The notes: generated from the letters alone by a model not told the origin. DNA of 34,482 nt from DATBLE01 sp046732255 (GCA_046732255.1 JBKPMR010000093.1:1-34482), one strand, 5' to 3'. Shown: positions 1 to 7,506, counted from the first letter of the stretch. Made by a program: numbers and translations.

Positions 1-551
1 GCGTGAAGGTGCGTGTTCGCGCTCTTGAGCCCGGCGATCTCGACCTCGAAGCCCCGCTTCGTCCACCGAGCCGGACGCCAGCTCCGGCCGAAGTGCTCCA
101 GCCAGCCGCCGTACAAGTCGTCGTGCGCACGTTCGACGAGGAGCTCGAACAACGCCCGAGCCTCGTCCAGGGCGCCCGCGTCGCCGCCCGCACGCGCGTA
201 CTCAACGAGCGCATGGACGACGAAGAGCTGTCCGTAGAGAATCTTGCGGTCGTTCCGAACACGCCCGGCAGGGTCGGTCTTCCAGAAGAACCCTCCGTGT
301 CTAGGGTCGCGGAACCGTGCGAGCACAAACGCGAGGCCCTGCTCGGCGATACCGAGGTAGTCGCCGAAGCGCATCCGGTGGGCGTGCGCGAACGCCCAAA
401 CCATCCGGCTCTGCGTGGCGAGCTGCTTCTCCTCGGACGCGAGCAGATACCCGCCGTACCGCTCGTCGAGTGTCTCCGCCCACCACGGCAGGCCGCTGGA
501 CCGGAGCTGGTCGACCAGTCGGCGTGACCGCTCGCGCAGCACCGTGGTCAT
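1..551 (-). CDS. AGE-family sugar epimerase/isomerase, N-terminal part (runs off left edge)
   Basis: The reverse strand from ATG at 551 is open to the window edge with no stop, giving 183 codons of a protein that is usually about 400 residues. Visible signatures are the N-terminal WWAETLDERYGGYL (about residues 23-36), the run around HGGFFWKTD (85-93), YGGWLEHF (147-154), and KSANTHLH at the edge (176-183), which matches the conserved NTHLH of the alpha6/alpha6-barrel family of N-acylglucosamine 2-epimerases, mannose isomerases and cellobiose 2-epimerases. These interconvert sugars at C2, or aldose and ketose, in the cytoplasm; the substrate cannot be told from this fragment. It diverges from the glycosyltransferase operon with only 40 bp between starts, so it may share its control and supply a sugar. 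That link is inference. Confidence 0.85.
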   Translation of the reverse strand, partial: MTTVLRERSRRLVDQLRSSGLPWWAETLDERYGGYLLASEEKQLATQSRMVWAFAHAHRMRFGDYLGIAEQGLAFVLARFRDPRHGGFFWKTDPAGRVRNDRKILYGQLFVVHALVEYARAGGDAGALDEARALFELLVERAHDDLYGGWLEHFGRSWRPARWTKRGFEVEIAGLKSANTHLH

Positions 552-591
552 CCGCGAGTTGTAACGCGTGCTGACTATCGTTCACCGGCTC

Positions 592-1680
592 ATGGCCCTT
601 TCCGGCGACACCCTCTGGCGGACCGTGGACCGCATGCTCGCGCAGGCAGATGTCGGGGGCGTCCTCGCCCACCAGCTCGCCCCGCTCGCGGCCCACAGGC
701 TTCGCCGGCTGGACCAGACGGTCCCGGCTGCGTTCCTGCCCGAGGAGCAGATCGCACGGACCGCGGTGATGACGTCCATCCCGCTGCTCCGGCGCATCCG
801 CGACCTTGCCGACGGCCCCCTCGTGCTGGCCAAGGGAGCAGAGGTGGCCTGGCTCTATCCGGGCCGCGCTCGGTCGTTCGGCGACGTCGACCTGCTTGCA
901 GTCGAGAGTGGCGCTCTACACCAGTCGCTCAGGGCCTCCGGTTTCGTCGAAGTCGACGATCCCGACGACCCTCTTGACTACCGCGGAGGAGAGTACCGTC
1001 ACCTCCAGCCGCTTCAGGCGCCGCGACTCTGGCTGCAGATCGAGATCCATAGGCAGCCGATCGTTCCCGATGCCGTCCAGCCGCCTCCACTCGCGGAGGT
1101 CGTGGAGGCCGCGGTTCCCTCCGCCCTCGGCATAGAGGGGATCTCCGCCCCTCATCCCGTCCACCACGCGCTCATGCTGGCGGGCCACGCGTGGGAGGAT
1201 CGCCGTCCTCTCCACGTCCTTCGGGATCTGATCGACGTCGCAGCGGTCGCCCAGCACGCGTCGGAGAGCGAGCTGGCGCGCACCGCCCGGGTCTGGGGCA
1301 TCCCGAAGATCTGGCGCACGACCTACGGGGCCGCCATGGCGCTGTTCGGCGACGGCCGACCGACCGCCGCGCTGCGGCTGTTCGGGCGTCACCTCCCGAC
1401 CGTGCGCGAGCGCAGGGTGCTCGACAACCACCTCCAACGGTGGCTCCACCCGTTCTGGGAGCTGCCGTTCCACCGGGCCCTGTTGACGATCCCGGGTACG
1501 CTCCGAAAGGAGCTGCTCCCCGAGCCGGGCGAGTCCTGGAGCACCAAGCTGCATCGCACGAAGCACGCCATCGTGCGCCCTGGACGGACGATGTCCGTCC
1601 ACACCGAGAGCTGGCGTCAGGATGCTGCCGGCAACCTTGTTTCACAGGATGGACACGAACGCACTCCGCCCGTAGAGTGA
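592..1680 (+). CDS. NTP_transf_5-type nucleotidyltransferase-fold protein 1
   Basis: A 362-residue protein from ATG 592; GTG 568 would add eight residues but leaves only 16 bp to the divergent epimerase start. The nucleotidyltransferase core is LVLAKGAEVAWLYPG (about 77-91) followed by RSFGDVDLLAV (94-104), whose D98 and D100 are the expected metal-binding pair. Members of this family (PF14907, from knowledge of the family) recur in RiPP and exopolysaccharide clusters; one, PsmN of the pseudomycoidin lasso peptide pathway, is reported to add hexoses to a phosphorylated peptide. Here it leads an operon with a PqqD-like protein, a kinase and glycosyltransferases, which fits a peptide- or sugar-modifying role. 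The exact reaction is unknown. Confidence 0.75.
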   Translation: MALSGDTLWRTVDRMLAQADVGGVLAHQLAPLAAHRLRRLDQTVPAAFLPEEQIARTAVMTSIPLLRRIRDLADGPLVLAKGAEVAWLYPGRARSFGDVDLLAVESGALHQSLRASGFVEVDDPDDPLDYRGGEYRHLQPLQAPRLWLQIEIHRQPIVPDAVQPPPLAEVVEAAVPSALGIEGISAPHPVHHALMLAGHAWEDRRPLHVLRDLIDVAAVAQHASESELARTARVWGIPKIWRTTYGAAMALFGDGRPTAALRLFGRHLPTVRERRVLDNHLQRWLHPFWELPFHRALLTIPGTLRKELLPEPGESWSTKLHRTKHAIVRPGRTMSVHTESWRQDAAGNLVSQDGHERTPPVE

Positions 1681-1700
1681 GGACAGAGAGAGGGGGCACA

Positions 1701-2141
1701 TTGAGCGGCTACGTCACCAACCCGCAGGCGATGCACGAGACCATCGACGGCGAGACGATCGTCATCGACCTGTCCACGGGCACGTACTACAGCCTGCGCG
1801 GCTCAGGCCCCACGATCTGGAACGCCGTCGCATCGGGCGCGTCCCGGGAAGCGATCATCGACGATCTGGAGCAGGTCTACGAGGCATCGCCCGGAGAGAT
1901 CGCGCAGGCGACAGACGCATTCCTCACCGAGCTCGAGGCGGAGCAGCTGATCGCCCAGGGGAACGGCTCCGGGCCGGTCGCCGGATCGACGTCGACGCCT
2001 GCTGAAACGCGTTCGCCCTTCGAGGAACCCAAGCTCGAGAAGTACGAGGACATGCAGGACATCATCCTGCTCGATCCGGTGCACATGGTCGACGACCAGG
2101 GATGGCCGCACCGCGCTCCCACCGGGAACGAGTCGGGCTAG
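1701..2141 (+). CDS. PqqD/RRE-like protein with a precursor-like C-terminal tail
   Basis: Start is TTG 1701, preceded by a purine-rich GAGAGAGGGGG; 146 residues. Residues 1-86 form a PqqD-like winged-helix domain: the strands around HETIDGETIVIDLSTGTYYSL, then IWNAVASGASREAIIDDL and a helical end. PqqD domains (RREs) bind leader peptides of ribosomally made, modified peptides. After a Gly/Ser/Thr/Pro-rich linker (88-105) comes an unusual tail: FEEPKL (107-112), which resembles the YxxPxL leader motif that RREs recognise in lasso peptides, then DMQDIILLDP (117-126) and GWPH (134-137), ending in TGNESG. A PqqD domain is usually about 90 residues, so the last 55-60 residues are extra. I infer recognition domain and substrate-like segment in one chain. 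It sits between a nucleotidyltransferase-like gene and a kinase gene in the same operon. Confidence 0.8.
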   Translation: MSGYVTNPQAMHETIDGETIVIDLSTGTYYSLRGSGPTIWNAVASGASREAIIDDLEQVYEASPGEIAQATDAFLTELEAEQLIAQGNGSGPVAGSTSTPAETRSPFEEPKLEKYEDMQDIILLDPVHMVDDQGWPHRAPTGNESG

Positions 2142-2150
2142 ACCGCACCG

Positions 2151-2165
2151 GCCGGGCGGCCCGGC
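2151..2165 (+). other. GC-rich hairpin between PqqD-like gene and kinase gene
   Basis: GCCGGG, three bases, CCCGGC: a perfect 6-bp inverted repeat in the 41-bp gap after the PqqD-like stop. There is no following T run, so it is not a convincing terminator. It may tune read-through or mRNA stability, or may simply reflect GC richness. Confidence 0.25.
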
Positions 2166-2182
2166 CCGGCGGTTGAACCACG

Positions 2183-3214
2183 ATGCTTCGCACGAGCTCC
2201 GACGCGCCCTTCGCCTCGCTCTTCGCCGAGGCGGCCGAGCGCGCCGGCCTCGTCGAGCGGCACTTCACGATCGCCGGCCTGCGCTTCACGATGCGGTTCG
2301 CCGGCGAACGGATGCGCACGGTCGTCGGACGCTCGTTCGAGCACCTGGCGTCGGAGCCCTCCGGCGAGCCCGGCCTGACGGTCAACCTGTGGGACTCCGA
2401 ATCCGGCGGCGTCGACCCGCCGCCGCTGCTCGGCGACCTGATCGAGACCGACGAGAGCGGCCCGATCCACTACTACGAGCGCGACGGCGTCCAGGCGATG
2501 GGCCGCTGGCGGACGCTCTCGGTCCTGGACTCGCAGGCGGCGGAGGCGTGGTTCTGGACGCCCGACCCGGCGTCGATGGCGTCCTGGGATTGGGCGGCAC
2601 CGCTCAGGGCGATTCTCCACTGGTGGCTCGGCTCCCATGGGGTCGTCCAGGTCCACGGAGGCGCGGTCGGCACCGCCGCAGGCGGCGTGCTCGTCGTCGG
2701 GCGCGGCGGCTCTGGGAAGTCGACGACGGCACTGTCGTCGCTCGCCGCCGGCCTGCGCTACGCAGGCGACGACTTCGTCGCGGTCACGACGGGGCCGGAG
2801 CCGTGGGTCCACAGCCTCTATTGCTCGGGCAAGCTCGATCCGACCCATCTCGAGCGTTTCTCGCGGCTGCCGGCCGAGGTCGCGAACCCGATCCGGGGCG
2901 AGGACGAGAAGGCGATCGTCTACGTCGACCAGGCGTTTCCGGGCAGCCCGATCGGCGGCTTCCCCCTCCGGGCGGTGCTGATCCCGCGGGTGGTCGCGCG
3001 CGAGTCGGATTCGCGTCTCGTCCCCGCAACCGCCCCGGCAGCCCTGGCCGCGCTCGCTCCGAGCACGATCTTCCAGCTCTATCCGCCGCAGGAGAACGCG
3101 CTCGCGCAGATGGCCGCGCTCGTCCGCGCGGTCCCCTGCTTCTCGCTCGAGCTCGGTTCGGACATCGAGCGGATCCCGGAGACGTTCGGCCAGCTCGTGG
3201 AGGAACGAGCGTGA
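2183..3214 (+). CDS. HPr kinase-like P-loop kinase
   Basis: A 343-residue protein. The C-terminal half has the HPr kinase/phosphorylase-like fold: VVQVHGGAVG (about 154-163), Walker A GRGGSGKST (173-181) and YAGDDFV (193-199), which corresponds to the Asp-containing strand of the family. The N-terminal 140 residues are a less conserved beta-rich region. HprK homologues outside sugar regulation act as peptide kinases in lasso peptide clusters, such as the kinase that phosphorylates the C-terminal serine of paeninodin; this one could act on the serine or threonines at the end of the neighbouring PqqD-like tail (inference). No HPr gene lies in the window. Its TGA overlaps the GTG of the next gene (GTGA), so translation is probably coupled. 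Confidence 0.8.
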   Translation: MLRTSSDAPFASLFAEAAERAGLVERHFTIAGLRFTMRFAGERMRTVVGRSFEHLASEPSGEPGLTVNLWDSESGGVDPPPLLGDLIETDESGPIHYYERDGVQAMGRWRTLSVLDSQAAEAWFWTPDPASMASWDWAAPLRAILHWWLGSHGVVQVHGGAVGTAAGGVLVVGRGGSGKSTTALSSLAAGLRYAGDDFVAVTTGPEPWVHSLYCSGKLDPTHLERFSRLPAEVANPIRGEDEKAIVYVDQAFPGSPIGGFPLRAVLIPRVVARESDSRLVPATAPAALAALAPSTIFQLYPPQENALAQMAALVRAVPCFSLELGSDIERIPETFGQLVEERA

Positions 3215-3900
3215 ACGGACCGCTCGTCAGCGTGATCGTGCCCGTCTACAACCGGGAGGCGTTTCTCCGCGAAACCCTCGACAGCGTCTTCGCACTGGTC
3301 TACGAGCCCTTCGAGGTGATCGTGGTCGACGACGGCTCGACCGACGGCAGTGCCGCGATCGCACAGTCGTACCCGGGAGTCCACTACATCCGACAGGAGA
3401 ATCGCGGCCCCGGCGCCGCACGGAACGCCGGGATCGACGTCTCGCGAGGCGAGTTCGTCGCCTTCGTCGACTCGGACGACGTCGTCCTTCCCCACAAGCT
3501 GTCCGCCCAGGTCGGCTACCTGCTCGACCACCCCGACGTGACCGCGACGCTCGGACGCCAGGAGTGGATCACGCCGCCTCCGAACGCGGTACCGGATCTC
3601 GTGTGGGGCGACCTCGACGGGATCACGCCCATCTCGCTGGTGATCCGACGGACCGCATTGATCGACCTCGGCGGCTTCGATCCGGCCCTCCGCGGCCCGG
3701 AAGACGTCGATCTGTTGGTGCGCCTGCGCGAAGGCGGGTACCGCTTCCTGGTCATTCCCGAGATCGTCATGCGCCGGCGCTACCACGGCGAGAACCTCGT
3801 TGCCGGCCGCCGCGACGCCCCGCTGCCGCTCGAACTGCTGAAAGCGAAGCTCGACCGGGCACGCGCCGAGGAGCCGTCGCCACGAACGCCTCGACCCTGA
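3211..3900 (+). CDS. Family 2 glycosyltransferase, copy A1
   Basis: GTG 3211 overlaps the stop of the kinase gene and has GGAGGAACG just upstream; 229 residues. GT-A fold signatures: VSVIVPVYNREAFLRETLDS (6-25), VIVVDDGSTDGS (36-47), NRGPGAARNAGI (64-75) and the metal-binding DSDD (87-90). The acceptor half ends in GPEDVDLLVRLREGGYRF and MRRRYHG. There is no membrane segment, so it is a compact soluble transferase that uses a nucleotide sugar. It is the first member of a duplicated A-B pair; copy A2 at 4604 is nearly identical in the core. Within this operon the acceptor could be a peptide, a glycan or a lipid; the sequence does not decide. Confidence 0.88.
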   Translation: MNGPLVSVIVPVYNREAFLRETLDSVFALVYEPFEVIVVDDGSTDGSAAIAQSYPGVHYIRQENRGPGAARNAGIDVSRGEFVAFVDSDDVVLPHKLSAQVGYLLDHPDVTATLGRQEWITPPPNAVPDLVWGDLDGITPISLVIRRTALIDLGGFDPALRGPEDVDLLVRLREGGYRFLVIPEIVMRRRYHGENLVAGRRDAPLPLELLKAKLDRARAEEPSPRTPRP

Positions 3901-4594
3901 TCAGCGTCCTGATCCCGGCCTACAACGCCGGCCCCTACCTCCGCGAGGCGATCGACAGCGCGTTCGCCCAGACCACCGGCCCCTCGAGGTGATCGTCGTC
4001 GACGACGGCTCGGAGGACGACACGCGCTCGGTCGCCGAGTCGTACGGCGATCAGATCAGCCTCGCGCATCAGCAACGGAACGGCGCCGGAGCGGCGCGCA
4101 ACACCGCCGCCGGACTCGCGAGCGGCTCCTACCTCGCGGTTCTCGACGCGGACGATCGGTTCCTGCCGCAGAAGCTCGAGCACCAGCTCGCCGCCCTGCA
4201 GGCAGACCCCGAGCTGGACATGGTGTTCGGCCACGTCCGCGAGTTCGTCAGTCCCGAGCTCTCGGCCGAGGCGCGATCCGCTGTCCGGCCCCCGGCGGCA
4301 CCGTCACCCTGGACCGCTCCGAACCTGATGCTGATCCGGCGCGCGTCGTTCGACCGGGTCGGGCCGTTCGCGACCGACGCAGGCGTCGCGGACCTGGTCG
4401 ACTGGTACGCGCGCGCGGCCGAGGCAAGCCTGAAGAGCCTCGTCCTCCCGGAGGTCGTGCTCGAGCGCCGGCTGCACACCTCGCACAGCGGCCTGCGCGA
4501 GCGGAACGCCAACGCCGACTACCTCCGCGTGGTCAGGGCGACGATGGAGCGCCGGCGCCGCCAGGATGAGGGTACGCGCGATTCTCCGCGCTAG
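3897..4594 (+). pseudogene. Family 2 glycosyltransferase, copy B1, with a one-base deletion
   Basis: The N-terminal part (ISVLIPAYNAGPYLREAIDS, then AFAQT) is in one frame up to about 3974 and the rest (EVIVVDDGSEDDT, then NGAGAARNTA, DADDRF and FGHVREFV) is in another from about 3986. Copy B2 reads cagacccaccgg where this copy reads cagaccaccgg, so a single C is missing at 3973-3974. Restoring it gives one continuous GT-A protein like B2. There is no ATG, GTG or TTG near the expected start: CTG 3897, overlapping the TGA of copy A1, or ACG 3882, which lies 8 nt after GAGGAG, are the options. Either a real inactivating mutation or an assembly error in a C run. Confidence 0.7.
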
Positions 4595-4603
4595 GGTCCG
4601 CCC

Positions 4604-5311
4604 ATGAGCACCAGGATGAAGGGGCCGCTCGTCAGCATCGTCCTCCCCGTCTACAACGCGGAGGCGTTTCTTCGCGAGACGCTCGAGAGCGTCTTCGCGC
4701 TCGACTACGAGCCCTTGGAGGTGATCGTCGTCGACGACGGCTCGACCGACGGCAGCGCCGCACTCGCGCAGTCCTTCCCGGGCGTTCGCTGCATCCGGCA
4801 GGAAAATCGCGGACCGGCTGCGGCACGAAACACCGGGATCGAGGCGGCGCAAGGCGAGTTCGTCGCCTTCGTCGACGCCGACGACATCGTCCTCCCCCAT
4901 AAGCTCTCGGTGCAAGTCGGCTACCTGCTCGACCATCCGGAGGTGACCGCCACGCTCGCGCGTCAGGAATGGATCACCCCGCCTCCGAACGCCGTTCCCG
5001 ATCTCGTCTGGGGCGACCTCGATGGGATCCCAGCCATGTCGATGGTGATCCGAAGCGCGGCGGCGGCCGAGGTTGGTTGCTTCGACCCGGCACTCCGCGG
5101 CCCGGAGGACACCGACCTGCTGATGCGCCTGCGCGAGGGCGGGTATCGGTTCGTCGTCCTACCCGAGATCGTCATGCGCCGGCGCTACCACGGCGGCAAC
5201 CTCGTCGCCGGCCGGCGCGTCACTCCGGTTCCGCTCGACCGTCTGAAGGTCAAGCTGGACCGCGAGCGGGCTCGTTCCCAGGAGACGGCGCCACGTCGTC
5301 CCAGGACCTGA
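4604..5311 (+). CDS. Family 2 glycosyltransferase, copy A2
   Basis: A 235-residue GT-A protein from ATG 4604 (AGGG 7 nt upstream); ATG 4616 aligns exactly with the start of copy A1 and is an alternative. Signatures: VSIVLPVYNAEAFLRETLES, VIVVDDGSTDGSAALAQSFP, NRGPAAARNTGIEAAQGEF and the metal-binding DADD, then GPEDTDLLMRLREGGYRF and MRRRYHGGN near the end. It is the duplicate of copy A1, sharing most residues including the passage ITPPPNAVPDLVWGDLDGI. Differences such as SDD to ADD and IDL to AEV show enough divergence for a changed sugar or acceptor. The stop lies inside the start region of copy B2. Confidence 0.88.
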   Translation: MSTRMKGPLVSIVLPVYNAEAFLRETLESVFALDYEPLEVIVVDDGSTDGSAALAQSFPGVRCIRQENRGPAAARNTGIEAAQGEFVAFVDADDIVLPHKLSVQVGYLLDHPEVTATLARQEWITPPPNAVPDLVWGDLDGIPAMSMVIRSAAAAEVGCFDPALRGPEDTDLLMRLREGGYRFVVLPEIVMRRRYHGGNLVAGRRVTPVPLDRLKVKLDRERARSQETAPRRPRT

Positions 5312-5982
5312 TCAGCGTCCTGATCCCGGCCCACAACGCCGGGCTGTACCTCCACGAGGCGATCGACAGCGCGCTCGGCCAGACCCACCGGGCCGTCGAG
5401 GTGATCGTCGTCGACGACGGCTCCGACGACGACACGAGCGCGGTCGTCGAGCGGTTCGGCGAACGCATCCGCTTCACGCGCGAGGAGCACCGGGGTGCCG
5501 GAGCGGCGCGCAACACGGCGGTCGAGCTTGCATCCGGGGACTACCTCGCGTTTCTCGATGCCGACGACCGTTTCCTGCCGGAGAAGCTCGAGCACCAGCT
5601 CGCCGCGCTGCACGCGGACCCCGAGCTGGACATGGTCTTCGGCCACGTCCGCGAGTTCGTCAGCCCCGAGCTCACGGACGAGGCACGCGCCGCCATTCGG
5701 CCTCCTGCACCGCCGTCGCCGTGGAAGACGCCGAACCTGATGCTGACCCGCCGCGCGTCGTTCGACCGGGTCGGGCCGTTCGCAACCGATCTGCGGGTCG
5801 CCGAGACCGTCGACTGGGCCGCGCGCGCGACCGACCTCGGACTGAAGGGTCTCACCCTGCCGGAGGTCGTGCTCGAGCGCCGGCTGCACCCCTTGAACAG
5901 CGGGCTGCGCGAGCGCGGTTCCCGCTCCGACTACCTGCAGGTGATCCGAGCGTCGATGGAGCGCCGGCGCCGACAGGGATGA
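5308..5982 (+). CDS. Family 2 glycosyltransferase, copy B2, probable CTG start
   Basis: An intact 224-residue GT-A protein: ISVLIPAHNAGLYLHEAIDS, VIVVDDGSDDDTSAVVERF, GAGAARNTAVELASGDYLAF and the DADD metal site, then DMVFGHVREFV and a C-terminal MERRRRQG. No ATG, GTG or TTG occurs in frame within 140 bp upstream of the conserved core. CTG 5308 overlaps the TGA of copy A2 (CTGA), as ATGA and GTGA do at other junctions of this operon. ACG 5293, 8 nt after AGGAG, is the alternative. Its stop overlaps the next ATG (ATGA at 5979). It is paralogous to the frameshifted copy B1, so it may be the only active B-type enzyme. Confidence 0.83.
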   Translation: MISVLIPAHNAGLYLHEAIDSALGQTHRAVEVIVVDDGSDDDTSAVVERFGERIRFTREEHRGAGAARNTAVELASGDYLAFLDADDRFLPEKLEHQLAALHADPELDMVFGHVREFVSPELTDEARAAIRPPAPPSPWKTPNLMLTRRASFDRVGPFATDLRVAETVDWAARATDLGLKGLTLPEVVLERRLHPLNSGLRERGSRSDYLQVIRASMERRRRQG

Positions 5983-7124
5983 GCGGCCGGCGGCTCTCGA
6001 GCACGTTCTGGCCTTCTGGGCGCGAGCAGCTGCTGCTCCTCACCGCGCTCGCCGAGCCGGATCGGGCGGTCGAGGCCTGGCAGGAGCTGCGGCGAGACTT
6101 CGACCTCCAGACGGCCGAAGACCTCGCATTCGCCGCGCTGCCGCTCGTCTTCCATCGTCTCCACGCAGGCGGTGTCGACGATCCGGACCTCGCCCGCCTC
6201 AAGGGCATCTATCGCAGCACCTGGGCGAAGAACACGCTGCTCGTCGAGCGTCTGCGCGCGACGACGGACGCGTTCGCAGCCGCCGAGGTCCCGATGCTCG
6301 TGGTCGGCAGCATCGGTGCGGCGTTGCGCTACTACGACCTGCTCGGCCTGCGGCCCACAGGGGAGCTCGACCTGCTGGTCCGCGAAGACGACGTCACGCG
6401 TGCGGTCCGCATCCTCGGGAGCGCCGGCTGGAGCACGCGGGGCGGGACGCGCCGCGGACGGGCAGCGCCCCTGGCGCTCTTCGACGAGGCGGGCGCGCTG
6501 TGCCTGCTGCGATCCAGCCTTGCCGCGGACTTCGCCGCTGAGACCGGCGAACCGGGCGAGACGCCGTTCTGGGACGCGGCCGTCGTCCTCGAGGCCAACG
6601 GCACGCCGGTGCCCGTGCTGTCACCGACCGACGACCTGCTCGCCACGGTCGTGACGGGGGCACGGGTGAACCCGATCCGCTCGGTGCAGTGGATCGTCGA
6701 CGCGGCGATGATCCTCCGAGACGAGGAGCAGATCGACTCGGAGCGCCTCAGCGGGATCGCAGTCGAGCGAGGCCAGGGGCTCCGCCTCCGCGACGCGCTC
6801 GAGTACCTGCGGCAGCTGCTCGGCTCAGATCTACTGCCCGCCGTCCGGGAGTCGCTGGGCCTCCGGAAACCGTCGGCCCGCGAACGGCTCACCTACGCCT
6901 GTACGTCCCGGTCGGTTCCGGCGCTGGGCTCGTTGCCGCAGGCCCTGGGCGAGCATCTCGGCGCGACTGCCGGGCGCTCGGGATGGGCAGCGGTCGCCGC
7001 GCTGCCGGCGTTCTTCCGAGCTCGCTGGGACGTCGATCACGCCTGGCAGCTGCCCGTCGCCGGCGGGCGACGGGCGGTGCGCAACCTCGGCCGGCGTCGA
7101 GCCGGTCCGGCCGACTCCCGCTAA
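5979..7124 (+). CDS. NTP_transf_5-type nucleotidyltransferase-fold protein 2
   Basis: ATG 5979 overlaps the stop of glycosyltransferase B2 (ATGA); 381 residues. The fold signature is MLVVGSIGAALRYYDLLGLR (106-125) followed by TGELDLLV (127-134). Compared with protein 1 of this operon, the Lys before the Gly is replaced by Val, and the first Asp of the metal pair is Glu129 (E-L-D instead of D-V-D). The two proteins are only distantly alike outside this core. It may be a weakened or repurposed enzyme, or a partner of protein 1. It is the last gene of the operon and converges on a minus-strand gene 12 bp away. Confidence 0.7.
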   Translation: MSGRRLSSTFWPSGREQLLLLTALAEPDRAVEAWQELRRDFDLQTAEDLAFAALPLVFHRLHAGGVDDPDLARLKGIYRSTWAKNTLLVERLRATTDAFAAAEVPMLVVGSIGAALRYYDLLGLRPTGELDLLVREDDVTRAVRILGSAGWSTRGGTRRGRAAPLALFDEAGALCLLRSSLAADFAAETGEPGETPFWDAAVVLEANGTPVPVLSPTDDLLATVVTGARVNPIRSVQWIVDAAMILRDEEQIDSERLSGIAVERGQGLRLRDALEYLRQLLGSDLLPAVRESLGLRKPSARERLTYACTSRSVPALGSLPQALGEHLGATAGRSGWAAVAALPAFFRARWDVDHAWQLPVAGGRRAVRNLGRRRAGPADSR

Positions 7125-7136
7125 CGGGCTCCGAAG

Positions 7137-7451
7137 CTAGGCGTCCCAGCCGAAGTCGTCGCCCGTCTCGAGCTTGTGCCAGAAGGTGATCTCCGGCTCG
7201 CCCGTTGCGACCTCCTGCATCATCGGTCCGATCTCCGGCTCCATCTCAGAGAAGAACGTCTGGAAGCTCGCCTCGTCGGGCCACTCGTCGATCACCATGA
7301 CCTTTCCCTCGGAGCCGTAGAAGCGGTGAGCGATCAGTCCGTGCTTCTTCGCAGCCTCGAGGATCGTGCGCATCCGGTCCGGTCCCTCCTGCGCCGTGCG
7401 CTCGACCGCCTTCGGATCAGCGGCGACGACGAGGGTCATGATCACCGGCAT
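7137..7451 (-). CDS. Small ABM-like (dimeric alpha-beta barrel) protein
   Basis: ATG 7451 has a strong AGGAGG five bases upstream; 104 residues. The layout is that of antibiotic-biosynthesis-monooxygenase-like ferredoxin folds: a first strand PVIMTLVVAADP, a helix rich in charged residues (RMRTILEAAKKHGL), the strands HRFYGSEGKVMVIDEWPD, and a helix ASFQTFFSEMEPEIGPMM, ending with a strand EITFWHKL. Such proteins form dimers and range from monooxygenases to heme or quinone binders and proteins without a known reaction, so no substrate is assigned. It diverges from the VOC gene at 7507, with 55 bp between starts for both promoters. Confidence 0.72.
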   Translation of the reverse strand: MPVIMTLVVAADPKAVERTAQEGPDRMRTILEAAKKHGLIAHRFYGSEGKVMVIDEWPDEASFQTFFSEMEPEIGPMMQEVATGEPEITFWHKLETGDDFGWDA

Positions 7452-7506
7452 GTGAGCCTCCTGAGTCGTGGACGTCGGCTCGATTCTCCCAGGTAGGCTC
7501 CCGGCC

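Larger units (their letters stand above)
3220..5982 (+). repeat. Tandem duplication of a two-gene glycosyltransferase unit
   Basis: The unit A1-B1 (from about 3220 to 4594) is repeated as A2-B2 (from about 4625 to 5982) with an offset of 1405 bp in the A genes and 1411-1412 bp in the B genes. The junction architecture, including the A stop overlapping a CTG in the B frame, is the same in both copies, so the duplication happened after this junction existed. The copies have since diverged by scattered substitutions. Confidence 0.85.

Noticed and set aside
2173..3900. Plus-strand open frame of 575 codons containing a glycosyltransferase
   Set aside because: Its first two thirds are an out-of-frame reading of the kinase gene; the glycosyltransferase starts at GTG 3211 with its own ribosome site.
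3864..3900. Programmed -1 frameshift fusing glycosyltransferases A1 and B1
   Set aside because: No X-XXY-YYZ slippery sequence occurs before the stop in either duplicate, and independent initiation explains the overlap better.
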